DNA of 64,000 nt, taken from contig OZ234497.1 of the NCBI GenBank assembly GCA_965153455.1, forward strand, positions 2,604,001-2,668,000, given 5' to 3'. Shown here in pieces: positions 12,393 to 25,640 of this stretch; position 1 is the first letter of the stretch; every line of letters starts with the position of its first letter. The DNA is from Sphagnum compactum (lineage: Eukaryota; Bryophyta; Sphagnopsida; Sphagnales). The translations under genes and the position numbers were made by a program. Under the pieces are notes generated by a model. The model had not been told where the DNA came from. It saw only the letters and a list, made by a program, of their open reading frames with translations, and ran no database searches.

Positions 12393-15040
12393 TGAGTTGA
12401 AGGGTCATTCTAGTTTTTGGCTACATGTTGAAACCTGAGGTACGTAGAATCTTGATGATTCATGCCAAAAAAAAAGTTTACATTTGCCATGAGAAACCCT
12501 AAAAGATAAAAGAGTTGCTTTGTCGCATGCATGCAATTTTGTGAAATTTTGCCTTTTTGACATTATTGAAACTCGAGGTTGTGTGAACTGGAAGAGCTGC
12601 ACTAAAAGGAAATAATTTTTTTTAATTAAATTGTGAGATTTAAATATTCCTTTTTGCTTTATACTCTCCACTTTTTTATAATTTAAATGGATGAAGAGAG
12701 GGAATAATTAAGACTGTATGTTGGAGGTGATGAATATTGATAAGAGGACAATATTAAGACCGAATATTGTTGGAGGTGGTAAATATAACATTGCTAGATA
12801 GAATGTTAGAAAACAACCCAAGATAATTGCAGGTTTTTACCATGGTTGGTGTGGTATGGGTATCAACTTTTGAACATACCAGGTGATCCTGGTATCAGGT
12901 TCTCGAGACCGTTTCCTTGGCGGGCATATGGCGGGTATATAAGAGTTTTGGGACTAGTATAAACCTGGTAGGAGAGTGGTGAACTGACTTAATGGGTTAT
13001 CATGATTAGCCTTTTCTTTCTTTTTTTCATTTTGGTGATGTAGCAAAAGTGGTGTTCATGCCCCCAACGAGATGTTTTGCCAAAATAATAGAAAATTTGG
13101 CGAAAAAAAAACCTGCCCTAACACTAGAAATCGATCACATATCTTTTTGGGGTGTGACCAAAATTTGGTGAAATTTGGTGGGAATTTGCAACAAAATACT
13201 TATTCCTCCTAATATTGAATTTAAGGTCAAAATTTTGCACCAGTTTGCCAAGAAAAAATCATGCTGATCATGCATGATCCATTGAGGAGAATGGATTGGA
13301 TTGAGGTTTGGTAGTTACAATTCTTATAATTTATTTTGATACTTTGAGTTACGAGAGCTTGTAGGGACTAATGTTGTTTCAGACCCATAATCATCTCCTT
13401 CTTTTTCAGTGACACAAACAAGAAAACTCCATTGCAAAGAGAAACAAAACACCGCAAGGCGACATTGACACCCAACCCCAGCACCGACGACCCCCCACCC
13501 CTAACACAAGAAATTGTCACAAGAAATTACCGCAGGCAGGCGGATGATAGCAGAACCTCACTTTTCTGTCATCTCTAGCACAAATGGTATGGCGTGGACT
13601 TCACGCCTTGTCAAAGGCCGCCAATAAACTACTTCCTCTTCTGGTTTCCTCTTAATCGGTTGTTGCAACGTATCATCTCCTCTCTTGTATTCTTCATATG
13701 CGTGTCTGCTGAAAAGCCTTTCAACCAAAGCAACGAACAAACTTTTATTTGCATGTGTGCAAGTTGTAAAGCAATAGTGTCGAATGTGGATGTGTCAAGA
13801 GTTGAAATGAACTTGGTATAGCCTTTTTGTGTACGGATGGATGCACACAAAGCGAAAAAAATATGAGCATTAGCCCCTTCAAGTACTCACAGATTAAAAA
13901 TCAAAAGTATATAGATTAAGGGCTTAGTGTTCCCCATTCTATTTTTGTCCTTTTGTAGAATATGTAAAGTGTAGGTGAAGGCATCCCCCCTAAGTGGAGA
14001 TCTGCAAAGAAAACTTTCTCTCATCCAAGTTAATTGCTTCTTTCCAACTCCACACATAAAACTAAAATTGGGACTGCAAACCTAGGTGGTAACTTCAAGC
14101 CCAGGTAAACCCTAAGGCCCTGGACATTACCATGTGTAAAGATAGCAACTAATGTGGCAGAGACAAGACAAGAAGCAAGCTTTATGATTTTGCAAATTGC
14201 AAAACAAGGGTAGGTGGGCTTTATGAAAATTGTAAAGCCCCCACAAGAAATGGATGAATTTTTTAATGTGATGTCACAATACACATTTTGAGAAAAAAAA
14301 AAGCTAGGTCTTTATGACTTGGGAAATCAATCTTTAGGTCAATTTCTCACATCATAAGGACCAGTTTCAGGTCAATTGTATAGCAGAAGATCGACCAATA
14401 ACTTTGAAATATCCGAGGTTTTGTGGTCCTTTGGACTTCAGAATGTAATCCTTTGTGTGCAATCTTTTGGAGCTTTTTTTCTTACTTGTGGTTCATGTAT
14501 TTTTTTTTTGATGAAACCCAGCCCAAATTTATAAAAAGAAAACACCCAAGAAAGGGAGAGAAAACTAAAAAACAAGGGGCCTGGACTAAAGCCAAAGCAA
14601 GCAAGCAGCCCTAAAAAAAAAGATGGGAGGAAAGGGAACCACTAAAAGCGGAACCCTCCTCCAGTCACATGAAGCATATCAACTAAAGAAAGGGGAGGTA
14701 AACCCCCATAAAACTCCAAGTCTAGAAGAACCCTCATCTGCAGTGAGAGCCCATCTCAAGATAGCTATGGCCTGTGCTCTATGTAGTGCTATCGGCAAAA
14801 GGAAGAATATGTCTAATTATGGTCTGTAACAAGAACTTCTCGCTATTGTGTTAAATATGATTACGGGACAACAACATGTAATTATTTAGATGAAATTTAT
14901 GCAATTTAAGAAACCCTAAAAAAAGAAATAATGTTCCCTTAAAACATCCTTTGAAATCCAAAGAACCCATCAGAGGCCCTGCACTCTGAAGGACGGATGT
15001 GTCAAAAATTCTTTTTGGCCCAATGAGTGTGTGATGAACA
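12393..15040. other. Intergenic DNA, nothing firmly recognised
   Basis: A 24-bp segment at about 12851-12874 (GTATCAACTTTTGAACATAC and onward) is present in inverted form at about 18212-18236, which marks one more dispersed repeat. Several LTR-like A- and G-rich phrases occur near 14520-14700, but no element could be delimited. Confidence 0.3.
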
Positions 15041-15042
15041 TG

Positions 15043-15083
15043 TAGCTCATTCGGATGGTAGCCCTTTCTGGGCAGGTTCAAAC
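15043..15083 (+). other. tRNA-like A-box and B-box pair (possible SINE head)
   Basis: TAGCTCATTCGG at 15043-15054 resembles the polymerase III A box, and GGTTCAAAC at 15075-15083 resembles the B box. The flanks ATGAA and TTCAT could pair as a short stem. The interval is too short for a full tRNA and no anticodon arm is visible, so a tRNA-derived SINE remnant is more likely than a tRNA gene. Chance similarity is quite possible. Confidence 0.25.
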
Positions 15084-15184
15084 AAATTCATGACAGATCA
15101 ATCTGGCTAAATCATCTGAAGTGGCGATGGCATTATTTTGATGATAAGTTCTAGTAGGTAGTCAAGAATAGAGAAGAATTCTGG

Positions 15185-15272
15185 CTTTTTATTTTTCTAC
15201 TTTCATATCTAATCTGTAGCCAAATCTGGCTAAATCATCATATGGACGATCGCCACTTTCAGCTACATTAGA
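15185..15272 (-). repeat. Dispersed palindrome-cored repeat, minus-strand copy
   Basis: On the minus strand this reads GTGGCGATCGTCC, GATTTAGCCAGATTTGGCTA and AGATATGAAAGTAG followed by an A-rich tail. That is the same arrangement as at 1688-1772, with one mismatch in the 16-bp core. Confidence 0.55.
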
Positions 15273-15317
15273 AAATTGGGAAAAAAAGAAAAAAACCCTG
15301 AACATGTTCCTTTCAAA

Positions 15318-15395
15318 TTCCCAATGGGTTCCCATCAGGTTTCCAATAGGTTCCCTAGGTTCCCAATATGTTTCCCAAGGGTGTTCCCAATAGCA
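15318..15395 (+). repeat. Short degenerate tandem repeat of a TTCCCAATNGGTT motif
   Basis: TTCCCAAT or a close variant occurs about six times with 12-16 bp spacing. The minus-strand open frame through it is a by-product. Confidence 0.6.
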
Positions 15396-15401
15396 CCTCA
15401 T

Positions 15402-15870
15402 CCATATGTTTTGCGCAAAGTCCTCCCCTTCTCACCTATATAGGTGGGCCAAAGGGGGAAGGCACTCCATCTTTCTTTGGATAGAATCTTCTATTTTGGG
15501 GAGCCTCCATAGTTTCAACTTCTTTTTGCAATGGGCCAATCAAATAGGTAGGGTGTTCTTTGCAAGGGTATTAGCCCAGGCCAAAAATGGTGACAAACTT
15601 TTTTGAGAAGAGAAATTCCATGCAGCCAATGGGAAGGGGAAGGATTTTTTTCTTCATTTTTCCCTGGGTCCAAGTGTGTTCCCCCAACATGTTCTCCATA
15701 GACCTCACTTTTATCCCATATGCTTTGGCAAATGTTGTCCTCGTTTCACCTATATAGGTGGCCCAAAGGGGAAGAAATCTATACTTCGAAATAGAAAGTT
15801 CTATTTGGGGAGCCTCTATAGTTTCAATTTCATTTTGTGAGTGATTGGTTAACCAAATTAGCTCACTGCA
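15402..15870 (+). repeat. Tandem duplication containing CACCTATATAGGTG palindromes
   Basis: About 150 bp starting near 15402 is repeated from about 15715. Each copy holds the perfect 14-bp palindrome CACCTATATAGGTG (15433-15446 and 15747-15760), followed by GCCCAAAGGGG-like DNA and GGGGAGCCTC(C/T)ATAGTTTCAA. The TATATA core with a fixed downstream context resembles a promoter from a transposable element, but no coding region is linked to it. Confidence 0.6.
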
Positions 15871-18800
15871 AAAACAAAATTGAACTTGGAAGGCATCTCA
15901 TCTAATTAATAGCGGAGATGAAAGGAGAGGTGTAAGAACCCGAGCCTGATTTGAGGTCTAGTAGGTGTCCTGGTGATCATCCACAGAGGAATGAGCCAAA
16001 TTTGGTTTGAGGTCAGAGAGTAAAGTAGAACTTGTTTTAGAATGCTGCCTAATTATGGAGACTGAAGGACTAAATATGTCTCATATGTCTAAATAGAACT
16101 CATTTTGCATCATCTTTTCCCCCAAAAAAAGCCTGAATACAAGTCAAACTTGGTTCCTTTGGTTTGCCATAGTGAGAAAATTTGCCCCAAAAAAACCCAC
16201 TACTTGGTTGAGGATATTCAAGAGTAAATCACCTAATATAACTTTAGTACTTATAAAAAGTTGGAAAGAAAGTGAAAAGAATATTATATTAGCTTGTGAA
16301 GTGAATAAAAATTTCTTGAAGATAAAGATGAAGGGCTTGGAAATGGCCTTGGTGTGAATGGTTGCACTAACTAACAATTAGGGTTCTGGTAGCAAAAACT
16401 AATCATGGTCAAATGCTGCCACCTTGCGAGAGATTATCTTGGAATTTTTGTCATGCTTATTATTCCTTGTTGCTTGATTTCATTGCTTTTTGTTGCCCAT
16501 TGGTTGCTATGCTTGTCACATGTTGCTGCTTGTTGCCTATTGCTATTTGTCACCTGTTGCTGCTCATTGCATATTGTTGTTCATCACCTACTGTTGCTTG
16601 TTGTTGTTGTCCCCCTCCTTTCAAGTATCAACTGCCCACACTCCCTTTTGTTGTTGTTGGTCGTTCATTGTCGCTCATTGTTAGCTTTGGTTTTTGAGTT
16701 GTGATATTTCCCCCTTCTCCTTCTTGGGTGTGCAAGTGCCGGAGCATGGAGCATTGCCAACCTCCAAAGTAGGTTTGTTAAGTTTCTTTTCTCATTCTTT
16801 TTTTAATGTATTTTTTCAAGTTTTAAAAAAATTAAAATTGTGGGTTTTTTTGTCAAAATTTTGTTTAAGTACTTTTTTTTGGGTGTGTTTGTAGGAACTC
16901 TGAAAACTACTATCATTGGACAGTTAATCAATTTTTTGAAAAAACTTATAGCATAACCAAACTTAATTTTTCTTATTAAATTTTTGTTCCCTTTATTTTC
17001 TCCTTCTTTTACTTCTTTATCTGGAATGGTTTCACAATAAATACCACATGTTGTACATTGTAATGGATGAAACCAAAAAGTTTGCCTCACACATGTGTGA
17101 TGAACCCTGGCTTTGTGTTAGAGAAAACGCATTCTCTGACATTGTTCGTTTCTCAGGTATCACTTCCCATCCATTAATCATCTTTGCACTGTCTCTCACA
17201 CATCCATTTTCAGCTTCACTTTTGAACTTAGTTTTCCATAGTTTTTCATAGATCACCTACTCTATCCAAGGTTCGCATATACTCCTGGGCTACTGCATTT
17301 ACATCCAGATTCTAGATTTTCAAGTTTGAAACCTTAAGGCCTTCAATTTTTGAACCTTGCTCATTTGTTAAGAACCCATCTCTTTCCAAACTCATGCAGC
17401 ATTGGGGCACTTCGAATTGTGATGACCGATTATCCCAATCCTTATATCATGCACATTAAAACAGTGTTTACGTATGCACGATGACAACAACAACGTTCAT
17501 TCAAAATGTATAGCTCTTCCCTATCACGAACTAGGTAGGACCAACAAGAACTGCCTACTCACGGAAAAAACTCCTTGCAACAACACAACTTTCCAGCAAA
17601 CATTCACATGCATCAACGTGCATTCAAAAAATATAAGTTGTATGTTAAAATATCTCCAGCCATTTGAAAAGATATCATCACCTAGTGACATAACACAAAT
17701 CTTTTAAGATATTACTACATATATTAGGCTGGGCTTGTTTGAGCCAATACCAGCCTTGTAGGGACTTGACCTGCCTCGTTCCACTTTAATACTAGTTTCA
17801 ATCTCACGTATATACATAATGCCTCATACGAGTCAAAAATCAGTCTTGGACCCAATACAATGGACAAACTTTCAAAGAAAAGTTTTTGTACTGCTTGCAA
17901 TAGCAACTCACCCCATAGTATTGTTTGGGGTTTAGCACGAGTCTGCTGTATAACTAATTAATTTTGAATATTTCATTTGAAAGTAAAATATTTTTAAATA
18001 TTGCAAATGATTCGTCATTTTCCTTCACAAAAAAAATTTTCTTCGAGAAAAATAATTTTTGAAAAGTTTCAGCATTTAAAAATAAATATAATTCATGCCA
18101 AAGCTGCCTAATATTGGGGGAGAGGATGGTAGGAATGTGTTAAAAAATACCCAATACCAAGACAAGGCTGGTATCGACTTTTTTTTTTTTGAAGTACCCA
18201 ATTCCTGGACCAGGCTGGTATGTTCAAAAGTCGATACCAGACCAACACTTGTTTTGACATAAAGTATTCAATCAATAGCCAATATTTATATTCATGTTGA
18301 TGCCAGATGCATGCCCAACACCTAAACCCTAAACCCAAAACCCAAAACCCAACACTGGTTTCAACCATTGTTGGGCAAGTAGTACTCCATTTGGCCAGTT
18401 AAAATCACGGGGTTCCAGTTAGTAAAAACCAAACTGGAATCAAGTTCAATTTTTTGGAATTGATTTTCGAACCAAAACTGGAACCGCATCAAAAACCAAA
18501 ACTGAAATCGGGTTCCTATTTCCATTTATGTTTGCAACAGAAACTGGAATTTTTGAACTTGTTTTTTAAACACAAGACTAGACCCAGGAGCTAACCAAAT
18601 GGTATATAGTCCACAGTTAACCACTGGTTACAGTCCTTAGAACCAAGTCCGATTTCCACAACCAAAACCAAAGTTTGGTTTTTTGAAGAATTAGACCCAA
18701 AATCAGATTCTAAGTTTCATTTTTGTGTGAAAAACCAAAACTGAAACCATTCTATTTTTTCCCCTAACGGGAACTAGAGGATCTTCATAAGAGCCAAGAA

Positions 18801-19124
18801 CCTCCGAACACTGGTTTCATCATCTTTTCACCTCATCCTAGCCACAGGAAATAAATACCCCATGATATTACAAGGCCAAATCGAAACCTAGATCTTACTT
18901 AACCAAGTCCAAACAATTTGGTGCAAGAAAGCTTTTCAAATGTCATTTCTTCAAGCACACGCATTGCTATCTAAAATGTTTCAACGTCCTTTCTTTCGCA
19001 TCAAACTGTATTGAATACCCAATGCAACCAAAAAGCCAAATCTTGACCATGGCTAAAACACCTTGGTGCAAGAACGTTTTCACATGTTGTTTCTTCAAAC
19101 ACAACCACTCAAGTTTAAGTCAAG
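15871..19124. other. Intergenic DNA with low-complexity stretches
   Basis: 16490-16690 is rich in TTGCTG/TTGTTG triplets and keeps several frames open without being gene-like. 18321-18352 is a short ACCCTAAACCC-type run resembling plant telomere units, too short to be called an interstitial telomere. 18180-18240 includes the inverted partner of the 12.85-kb segment. Confidence 0.3.
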
Positions 19125-19250
19125 CCCACAAGTCACCCCCACTTGTATCAGGGTAAAATGGCGGTCTTGTTTTTGGTGTCTTTCAATCCCACAAGTCACC
19201 CACCCTTGTATCAGGGTAAAATGGCGGTCTTGTTTTTGGTGGCTTTCAAT
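19125..19250 (+). repeat. Two-copy 63-bp tandem repeat
   Basis: CCCACAAGTCACC at 19125 and 19188 begins two nearly identical units that contain TATCAGGGTAAAATGGCGGT. Only a few bases differ, so the duplication looks recent. Confidence 0.8.
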
Positions 19251-19784
19251 AAGATGTCCAAAAGGCTGAGATTAATCAGGGCTTTTTGAGTGTAAATTTG
19301 AAGGCCACCAATAAAATTAACACATGAGAGAGATTGAGTTTGTGGGAAGCTCTCAATTTTTAAGTGACTTTGGAATAATTGTTGCATTACTAGCGTTCAG
19401 CATTTCTTCGCAAATGAAGTACAAAAGAAAGATTCAAGTAATCTTGTCTTTGTCCTGGCCTCCCCTTGTTGCTAGTAATACCTTTTGCTATGCTAGCTAA
19501 CATGGGCAACAAGTAGTCTAGCACACCAACCCAAAAATGTGTCGAGGAACAAACCATCCGTTGAAGATGTACGGGATGCTTGCCGCTGCACATTGCAAGT
19601 AGACCTACTGAAGAATAGCCAAAAACTGATCTTGCCCAAAATGCCCATAACCATTCCACTAATATGGCAAAATTGCATCCTTGAAGCCTTGTTATGAGTA
19701 AGACCTTATTGAACCATGACTACAAAATTTCCTTTCTAATTTTATTTTCAAGTGACAATAAAAATAGCTACAATAGGACCTAAT

Positions 19785-19882
19785 ATAGTGGATGGTGTCC
19801 TCCGCATGATATCTAACATGTTGAGGACACCATCCACTATGGTTTTATAATGCTCTCAACATGTTGAGGACACCGTCCACTA
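19785..19882 (+). repeat. Inverted-repeat hairpin with an extra arm
   Basis: ATAGTGGATGGTGTCCTC at 19785-19802 is the exact reverse complement of 19823-19840, giving an 18-bp perfect stem with a 20-base loop. A third arm, GAGGACACCGTCCACTA at 19866-19882, repeats the right arm with one change. Two copies of CAACATGTTG-like sequence lie beside the right-hand arms. Confidence 0.75.
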
Positions 19883-19907
19883 CATAAGGGTTTAGATGAA
19901 TATGCTG

Positions 19908-20248
19908 AGAGCATCTCCACCCACATATGGCCTATTTGGGCCTTTATTAATGTTTATCACATACAACATACAGTGTTAATTATTCTCTCATCGGGCACCC
20001 ATAAACATGAAAAAGTCGACACAATAAGATGAAAGACCATTTAAATGTTGACACCTGGGCAAATCATTATGAATCAGCCAATTAAAAAAGTTATTTTCCT
20101 TTTTTTTTTTTTTTTTGTCTAACTTGGAGTTCACATTATTGTGCACATGTTTACAAGTCCATATTCACCTTCACATTATTTTTAACGGATGTATTTTGTC
20201 CAAAATATAGTGTACGATTTTTTTACTACTACCGGGGGAGATGCTCTT
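19908..20248 (+). mobile_element. MITE-like element with AGAGCATCTCC terminal inverted repeats
   Basis: AGAGCATCTCCACCC at 19908-19922 is the inverted counterpart of GGGGGAGATGCTCTT at 20234-20248. GAGCATCTCC ends are, from memory, common on small non-autonomous DNA transposons in plants. The 341-bp interval is AT-rich and has no coding capacity. I could not find a clean target-site duplication, so the ends may have eroded. Confidence 0.55.
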
Positions 20249-23200
20249 AAAAGACCTTCTATAGTCCCAAACCTACTACTTGTCCAAGATTGTCTCTCTC
20301 GGCATCCTCGGAGTGCTTTCAAGCAAGTACTTGTGGTACGTACCTTTGTTATTCTTGCAGCTTCTCAACAAATATTTATTTATTTATTATTATTATTTTT
20401 TCACTTTGACAGTAAAACAAAAAAAATTCCTAAAATTCTTACAACTCAGGCAGGGAAAAAAATGTCACATAACTTTGCATTACTTAGGCACACTGCAACA
20501 CCGAGCTTTAGGGCAGGCAGTCAATAATATCATCAAACATTATGTTTAGAACTTTTGGCATTGAGAGTGGCTGATTTTGAAAGTAATCAACATTTATTGA
20601 AAATAATTTAATTGCTGCCCAAGTGGTAAAAGGTTTCCCCAACAAGTGTCACCTTTCCATGGTTACAAGTTTATCTTATGGATGTTTCTTGCTTGATTGA
20701 CACTACTCTTGAGTTGAAATAGTCAGCTAGTTCAGAGCCGTCAAGTTATTAAAAACCATGAACGGGCAAATGTTTGGACACAAAAGCCGACTTGTGATTG
20801 TGGAGCCCTCAGCAACGACCCCCCTTGTTCATACTTCAAGAAACTCTTGATTGCAAATGAAGCTGGCCATCTCCAACATAAAATTTTTCATTCAAGGTGT
20901 CTATTTTTCTAGAATGACACTTTGATCGACAACCTTCAACTAAGTGGCCGCAACTATCTTCAGTTCTTAAAGTTATCTTTTAGAGTAGCCAGAAATTAGG
21001 GACAAAACACCCTCAGTTTTGTCAAAAAAGGTGACTAACGACAAGAGTGAGGATGAATCACAACCCTATGAACTAAAAAAAACAAAGGATGAAACTCCTT
21101 GTTGCTCCAAAATAGGTCAAGAATGAAGTTTGGAGCCCAATTCTATTGTCCCTTGAGGGCACAGCACTCCAACGTCCTGCCTTTGTACTTTACTGTTTAG
21201 TACCTTGGACAAAGAAATTCTGTCCAATGAGGACCCTAGTCCTCCGCGATTTCCAAAACTTGATGGTCACTTCATCTAAGTCTTTTCCAAATATACTCCA
21301 ACTGGGGATGAGTTATGAAAGAAAAGGTCTGACCTGATGCTCAAATTGGGTTTACTTTTCAAATCACTTGGTTATACTTGACAACTTGAACCGCAAGTTT
21401 TCTAGCAGAAGTAACATAGTTGTCTGAAGAACAATCAACCTCATCATGCAATTCCATATTTTTTATATCTAACCATTGCATGGATTTGCTGAGGAACAAA
21501 TTTCTTACTAAAACATAATTGCCATTTGCAAAACCTTATTCTCTCTGATGGCCACAGCCAATCTGATACCTAGTGCAAGATATCACGTGCACCAATAATC
21601 TGATCATGCAATTTGCAGTCTTGGACTCGAACAAATTATTCTGGTAGATCAAATGCTTACTCATAACATTAAGGTCTGGAGTGGCAGATCGATCGTTTTC
21701 TGACCACATTATATGACATTAGTCTTCCAGCGATGATCATACGCTCGTAATAGGTAGTGATCAAAATGTCTGTTGAACGTGCATTTTCTTAAAATTGTTC
21801 AATCTTCCAGCTGACCTTGTTGTAATGGAATGGTCTTGCCGTTGCCCATTACATCAGCAGGTGCATCACCTAGCTTGCCGTAAAGGGCTCACCTGGCATG
21901 TTATCCGACATAATGTGTAGGGGCTTGATGATTCCATAGTACATAATGTGATTCCTAACCTGCCATTGCACCTTGTACAGTTTTGATGCTTCAATGCTTG
22001 CTGCCATGCGTACAATAACTAATACAGAGAGAGAAGACTGTTCTAGGTATTCTTGAAGACTTGGGGTTAAAGCCCATGGTGCCTATTATTATGCACTAAC
22101 CCATGTTACTAAACCCTACACCCAACTCGTTCTAGAATCCCCTTACACAAGAGGGTGATGCATTCCATGACAAAGTCAACCAGAAGTCTGATCTTCAAAT
22201 TTGAGGTTTTCCTATAAGAAGACTTCTTTCAGATCTTGATTTGAGCTTTGAACATAGGAAAGGTGATTTGCCTGACAAAGATTTGCCTTTGTGGGCTTCA
22301 TATAATTCCTCAGCTTGATCAAGAGTGAGGGTGACACATAAGCAGATGTTTGACACTTGAGTGTGATGGATCCAGTACTTTCCAGTGTTGTGTGGTTATT
22401 CAAATTTTCAAAGAATCACTGGTTGCAGTTCTTTTAAAAAATCAGAATGAAAGAAGCACCATTTGCAGTTATTTCAAAATCCTTAAAGAACCTACAGTTT
22501 TCATGAAAGAACTGGCAGTCTTATGGCAGGTTATTTGATTCTTTCAATTTTTTGAGAGCAGTGGTTATATTCCAAAACAAGGTCTTTGATTTTGTGAGAG
22601 TCATGGTTATGAATCCTAAGAACCACCCTTGTGACCACTGCAGGTCTGTTCTGTTTCTAATAACTGCCCAACACAGGTAGTTTCCCGGTATGCTGAAGCA
22701 CATCCAGCTTTATTTTTGCCAACCTCTTGAAACATATGATCACCGAGGATCACCTCTTCCCTCAACAGAAAAGTTTCAATTTTCTTGAAACAAAAGCATG
22801 TCTACATCTGGTAGGTAAAGGAAGCCAGGAATCAACAACATGTAGAAAAGATGAGGTCCATTTGTGAGCTGGTTGTTGTTGGTAACACTTGAAAATCAAA
22901 CTGACTGACAAGCATTGCAGAAAGAACATGGCAATCTCTGACGTACCAATGGTACCTATTTTGCTCTTTTTTGTACTGCATGGTTTGAGAGTACCTGCAG
23001 ACCACGATGCAAATAATTCTCATTGACCAGTTTGCAACTTAGTAGGTTTGATCAGTTCAGCAAAGTTCTAGAACAATTCCCAAACACTGTGCACAGATTT
23101 GCTTAGCTACAAAAGTATTTGAAGCTCAAAACACAAATCCAAACTGTTTTGTTCGAGGCTACTAATCCATCCAGTGCAGAGAATAAGTCTCTCCTACTCA

Positions 23201-25281
23201 AGAGTCCTCCAAGTTTGGCTACAATCAAAATGAGACATTGTGCTGGAAGTTTCTAATCCTGCTTGCAATGGAGTCTATGGGTCAAAACAAGTCCAACACA
23301 CCAAGAAGGGGCGTCTGATCCCAATGAAAATTTGAATTTCCTAACATTCATATTAGTTCAAAATCAAATTGAACAACAAGTTGTAAGAGGTTTCATTCAA
23401 AAAATTGTTTCTATGAGAATTTGACTTGGGTCAAAAGCACCCTTCCCTTGATGCTTTGTAAAGTAACGTTGTTGGCTTGTTTGATTTTGTTTTGACCCCT
23501 ATGCCACATAACCATGCCACCTTCTTGAGCTGATGTACAAGGAAGGTAGATGCTTATCACGGGTGTAATAGATGTTGGCTGCTTACCATCTGAAATGGAT
23601 GTGTGTTGTAGAAGAATCATGGGTTCTTACACACAATGTCAGTCATGGGTGGACCAGCCATCTTTCAAGAAACATTTGCAGAGAGTTCCATCATTTGTTG
23701 ACTAGTGAACGTCTTTGACATCTCACAATCTCTGCAGCATGCATCATACTCTTGCTCTGCCATTTCTAGGCTCCTCCTTTCTGAACTGTATGTAACCAGC
23801 TCCTAATGTAACAACATTTTGCAGAACAAAACCTGAAAGGAAGTGCAACATTTTTCATATCTAAACCTAAAAGGAAGTACAATTCAGCACACTGAGAGTG
23901 TGTAAGATGTAGCCTAACACCAATGAATGAGAGAGACATACATGTGCCAATTGGGCTATGATTCATAACCTGTCAAAATGCTGAGCTCGTAAACACAAGA
24001 TGAGTATACATGTGTCGTATAAGAATCCCGGTTCATAACAAGTTGGTGAGTGCAAACACTACCAAAAACAAGAGTCCCTGTGGATGACTAAAGCATGCAA
24101 AAGAAGCAAAGAAGCCAACCACAAAACCATTGCATTTAAGTAGTCAATGCATCGATCTCAACCCTGTGAATGTTGCTTACAACTCTTGAATTTTCATCCA
24201 ATATTTCACACCAGTTTCTCGAATTTGCACCATCAGTCCTTGGATGTGATGAAGGAAACTGGACTCAACCTGGTGCAGTCTCCACAACCCTGGTTGTATA
24301 CCCAAATACTGTGGTCTCAAACCACCACAATAGACCCAACAGAAGAGTCAGAATCAGCATTTCATTTTCTGACAAAATTTGTCAACAAAAAAATTGGTAG
24401 TTTTTTTGTTTCTTCTAGTGTAAAATTTGACTAATTTGGCTAATTTTTTGAATTTTTTTGCCAGATCTTCACTATCACAAATTGAAAAACCCTCATTAGC
24501 ATCCATAAAATATAGCAAACAAATGCAAACTTGCAAGTTTCAAGCCAAGAGCTGCACTTTTTCACCTAGTCCTGTCCACGAAACCACAACATGAAAAATC
24601 ATGCTATTTGATGAGGAGTGTCATGTGTCTTCAACATCCATTTGGTTGCTATCCCTTTGAAACGTTAAACAAACATTTGCACATAACTGTTGGACATTGT
24701 TGGCAATGTAATGTAAGTAGGTTAGAAACTCAATTTTCTATTTGCTTGTTTGCAATTTAGGTTGCGAGTTGTTGCTTCTTACTTCTTGCTTTGAGATTGA
24801 GAAGTATCTGAAACTTTTCCTCCTTGCTTGTGTGCGTAGTCATGGACTTCCTACTTTCTTACTTCTTGCTTTGAAAAATTTATAATGTGAGGGCAAGGCA
24901 AGGCCAACAAGTGTAAACTTGGCTGACATTGGTTGGAGTATGGTAAATTTATGCGTGATTTGAGTACTTACGATTGAAGGTGAGGGAGGAAGAGTGTGCT
25001 TGTGGATGTCCAAAGGTTATTGAATCACACTTATTTTCATGTGAAGCTTGGAGATGAAGGGGAAAGGAGTAGTCAAGAAGAGGAGGATATTATGCAGAAT
25101 TATGAAAAAGAGGAGAAAGGTGGGTGGAAGAACACTTGATTTTAGTGGGCTTTGGATAAGGTGAGGAATGCAACTAAACTATGAAGACCAATTGATCAAA
25201 ATCAGGTTTTCTCATTTGTTGCCCAATATGATTGGCATGTGCACAACTAATGTGAGCATGATGACACTTCGTTTTATAAAC
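20249..25281. other. Intergenic DNA, no firm gene
   Basis: Around 20930-21140 a few residues (LSGRNYLQF and scattered downstream pieces) resemble the start of a Copia gag, but frames are broken and the match is weak. Several minus-strand frames of 60-70 codons between 22.2 and 24.0 kb show no recognisable family. A gene with short exons cannot be ruled out. Confidence 0.3.
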
Positions 25282-25640
25282 AAAGTGCACAAGTAATGTG
25301 CTCGAACCTTGCTTGTAATAGTTATTACATATTTACTACTTATTTGTTCACGAAGAAACCAAACCCAGCAATCCCATTGGCTTGAAAAGAAAATTCTTTA
25401 GGCCTATACACAACCCTATTCAGCTAAATATTGAAAATTATGATCCCTTTTTTAGCATTTCCATTGGTCCTCTTAAATTCTCACAAACCTACAAAACTCT
25501 ATTACACATTTAATTGCTAGTTCACTCAAGATAACTAAAACTAATAATTCAGACCACCAAATCCAGCAATTTCATTGGCTGTAACATTTTGTCTACACAC
25601 CTAGGCACAAGTATATTCACATACCCTAGGTTGTATAAAT
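25282..25640 (+). repeat. Dispersed direct repeat, copy 1 (partner at 41.2 kb)
   Basis: Blocks GTGCACAAGTA, TGTGCT(C/A)GAAC, CCAGCAA(T/C)CCCATTGGC, TTCTCACAAACCTAC and ATTCAGACCACCAAATCCAG occur here in order and recur at 41208-41725 in the same orientation. The copies share most bases in the conserved blocks but differ by insertions, including a poly-C run in the second copy. Confidence 0.6.

Noticed and set aside
18321-18352. Telomere-like ACCCTAAACCC run
   Set aside because: Only about two true telomere units followed by degenerate copies; too short to indicate a telomere or an interstitial array.
20930-21140. Possible Copia gag remnant (LSGRNYLQF)
   Set aside because: Only one short block is convincing and the frames are broken; a frameshift-aware search would be needed.
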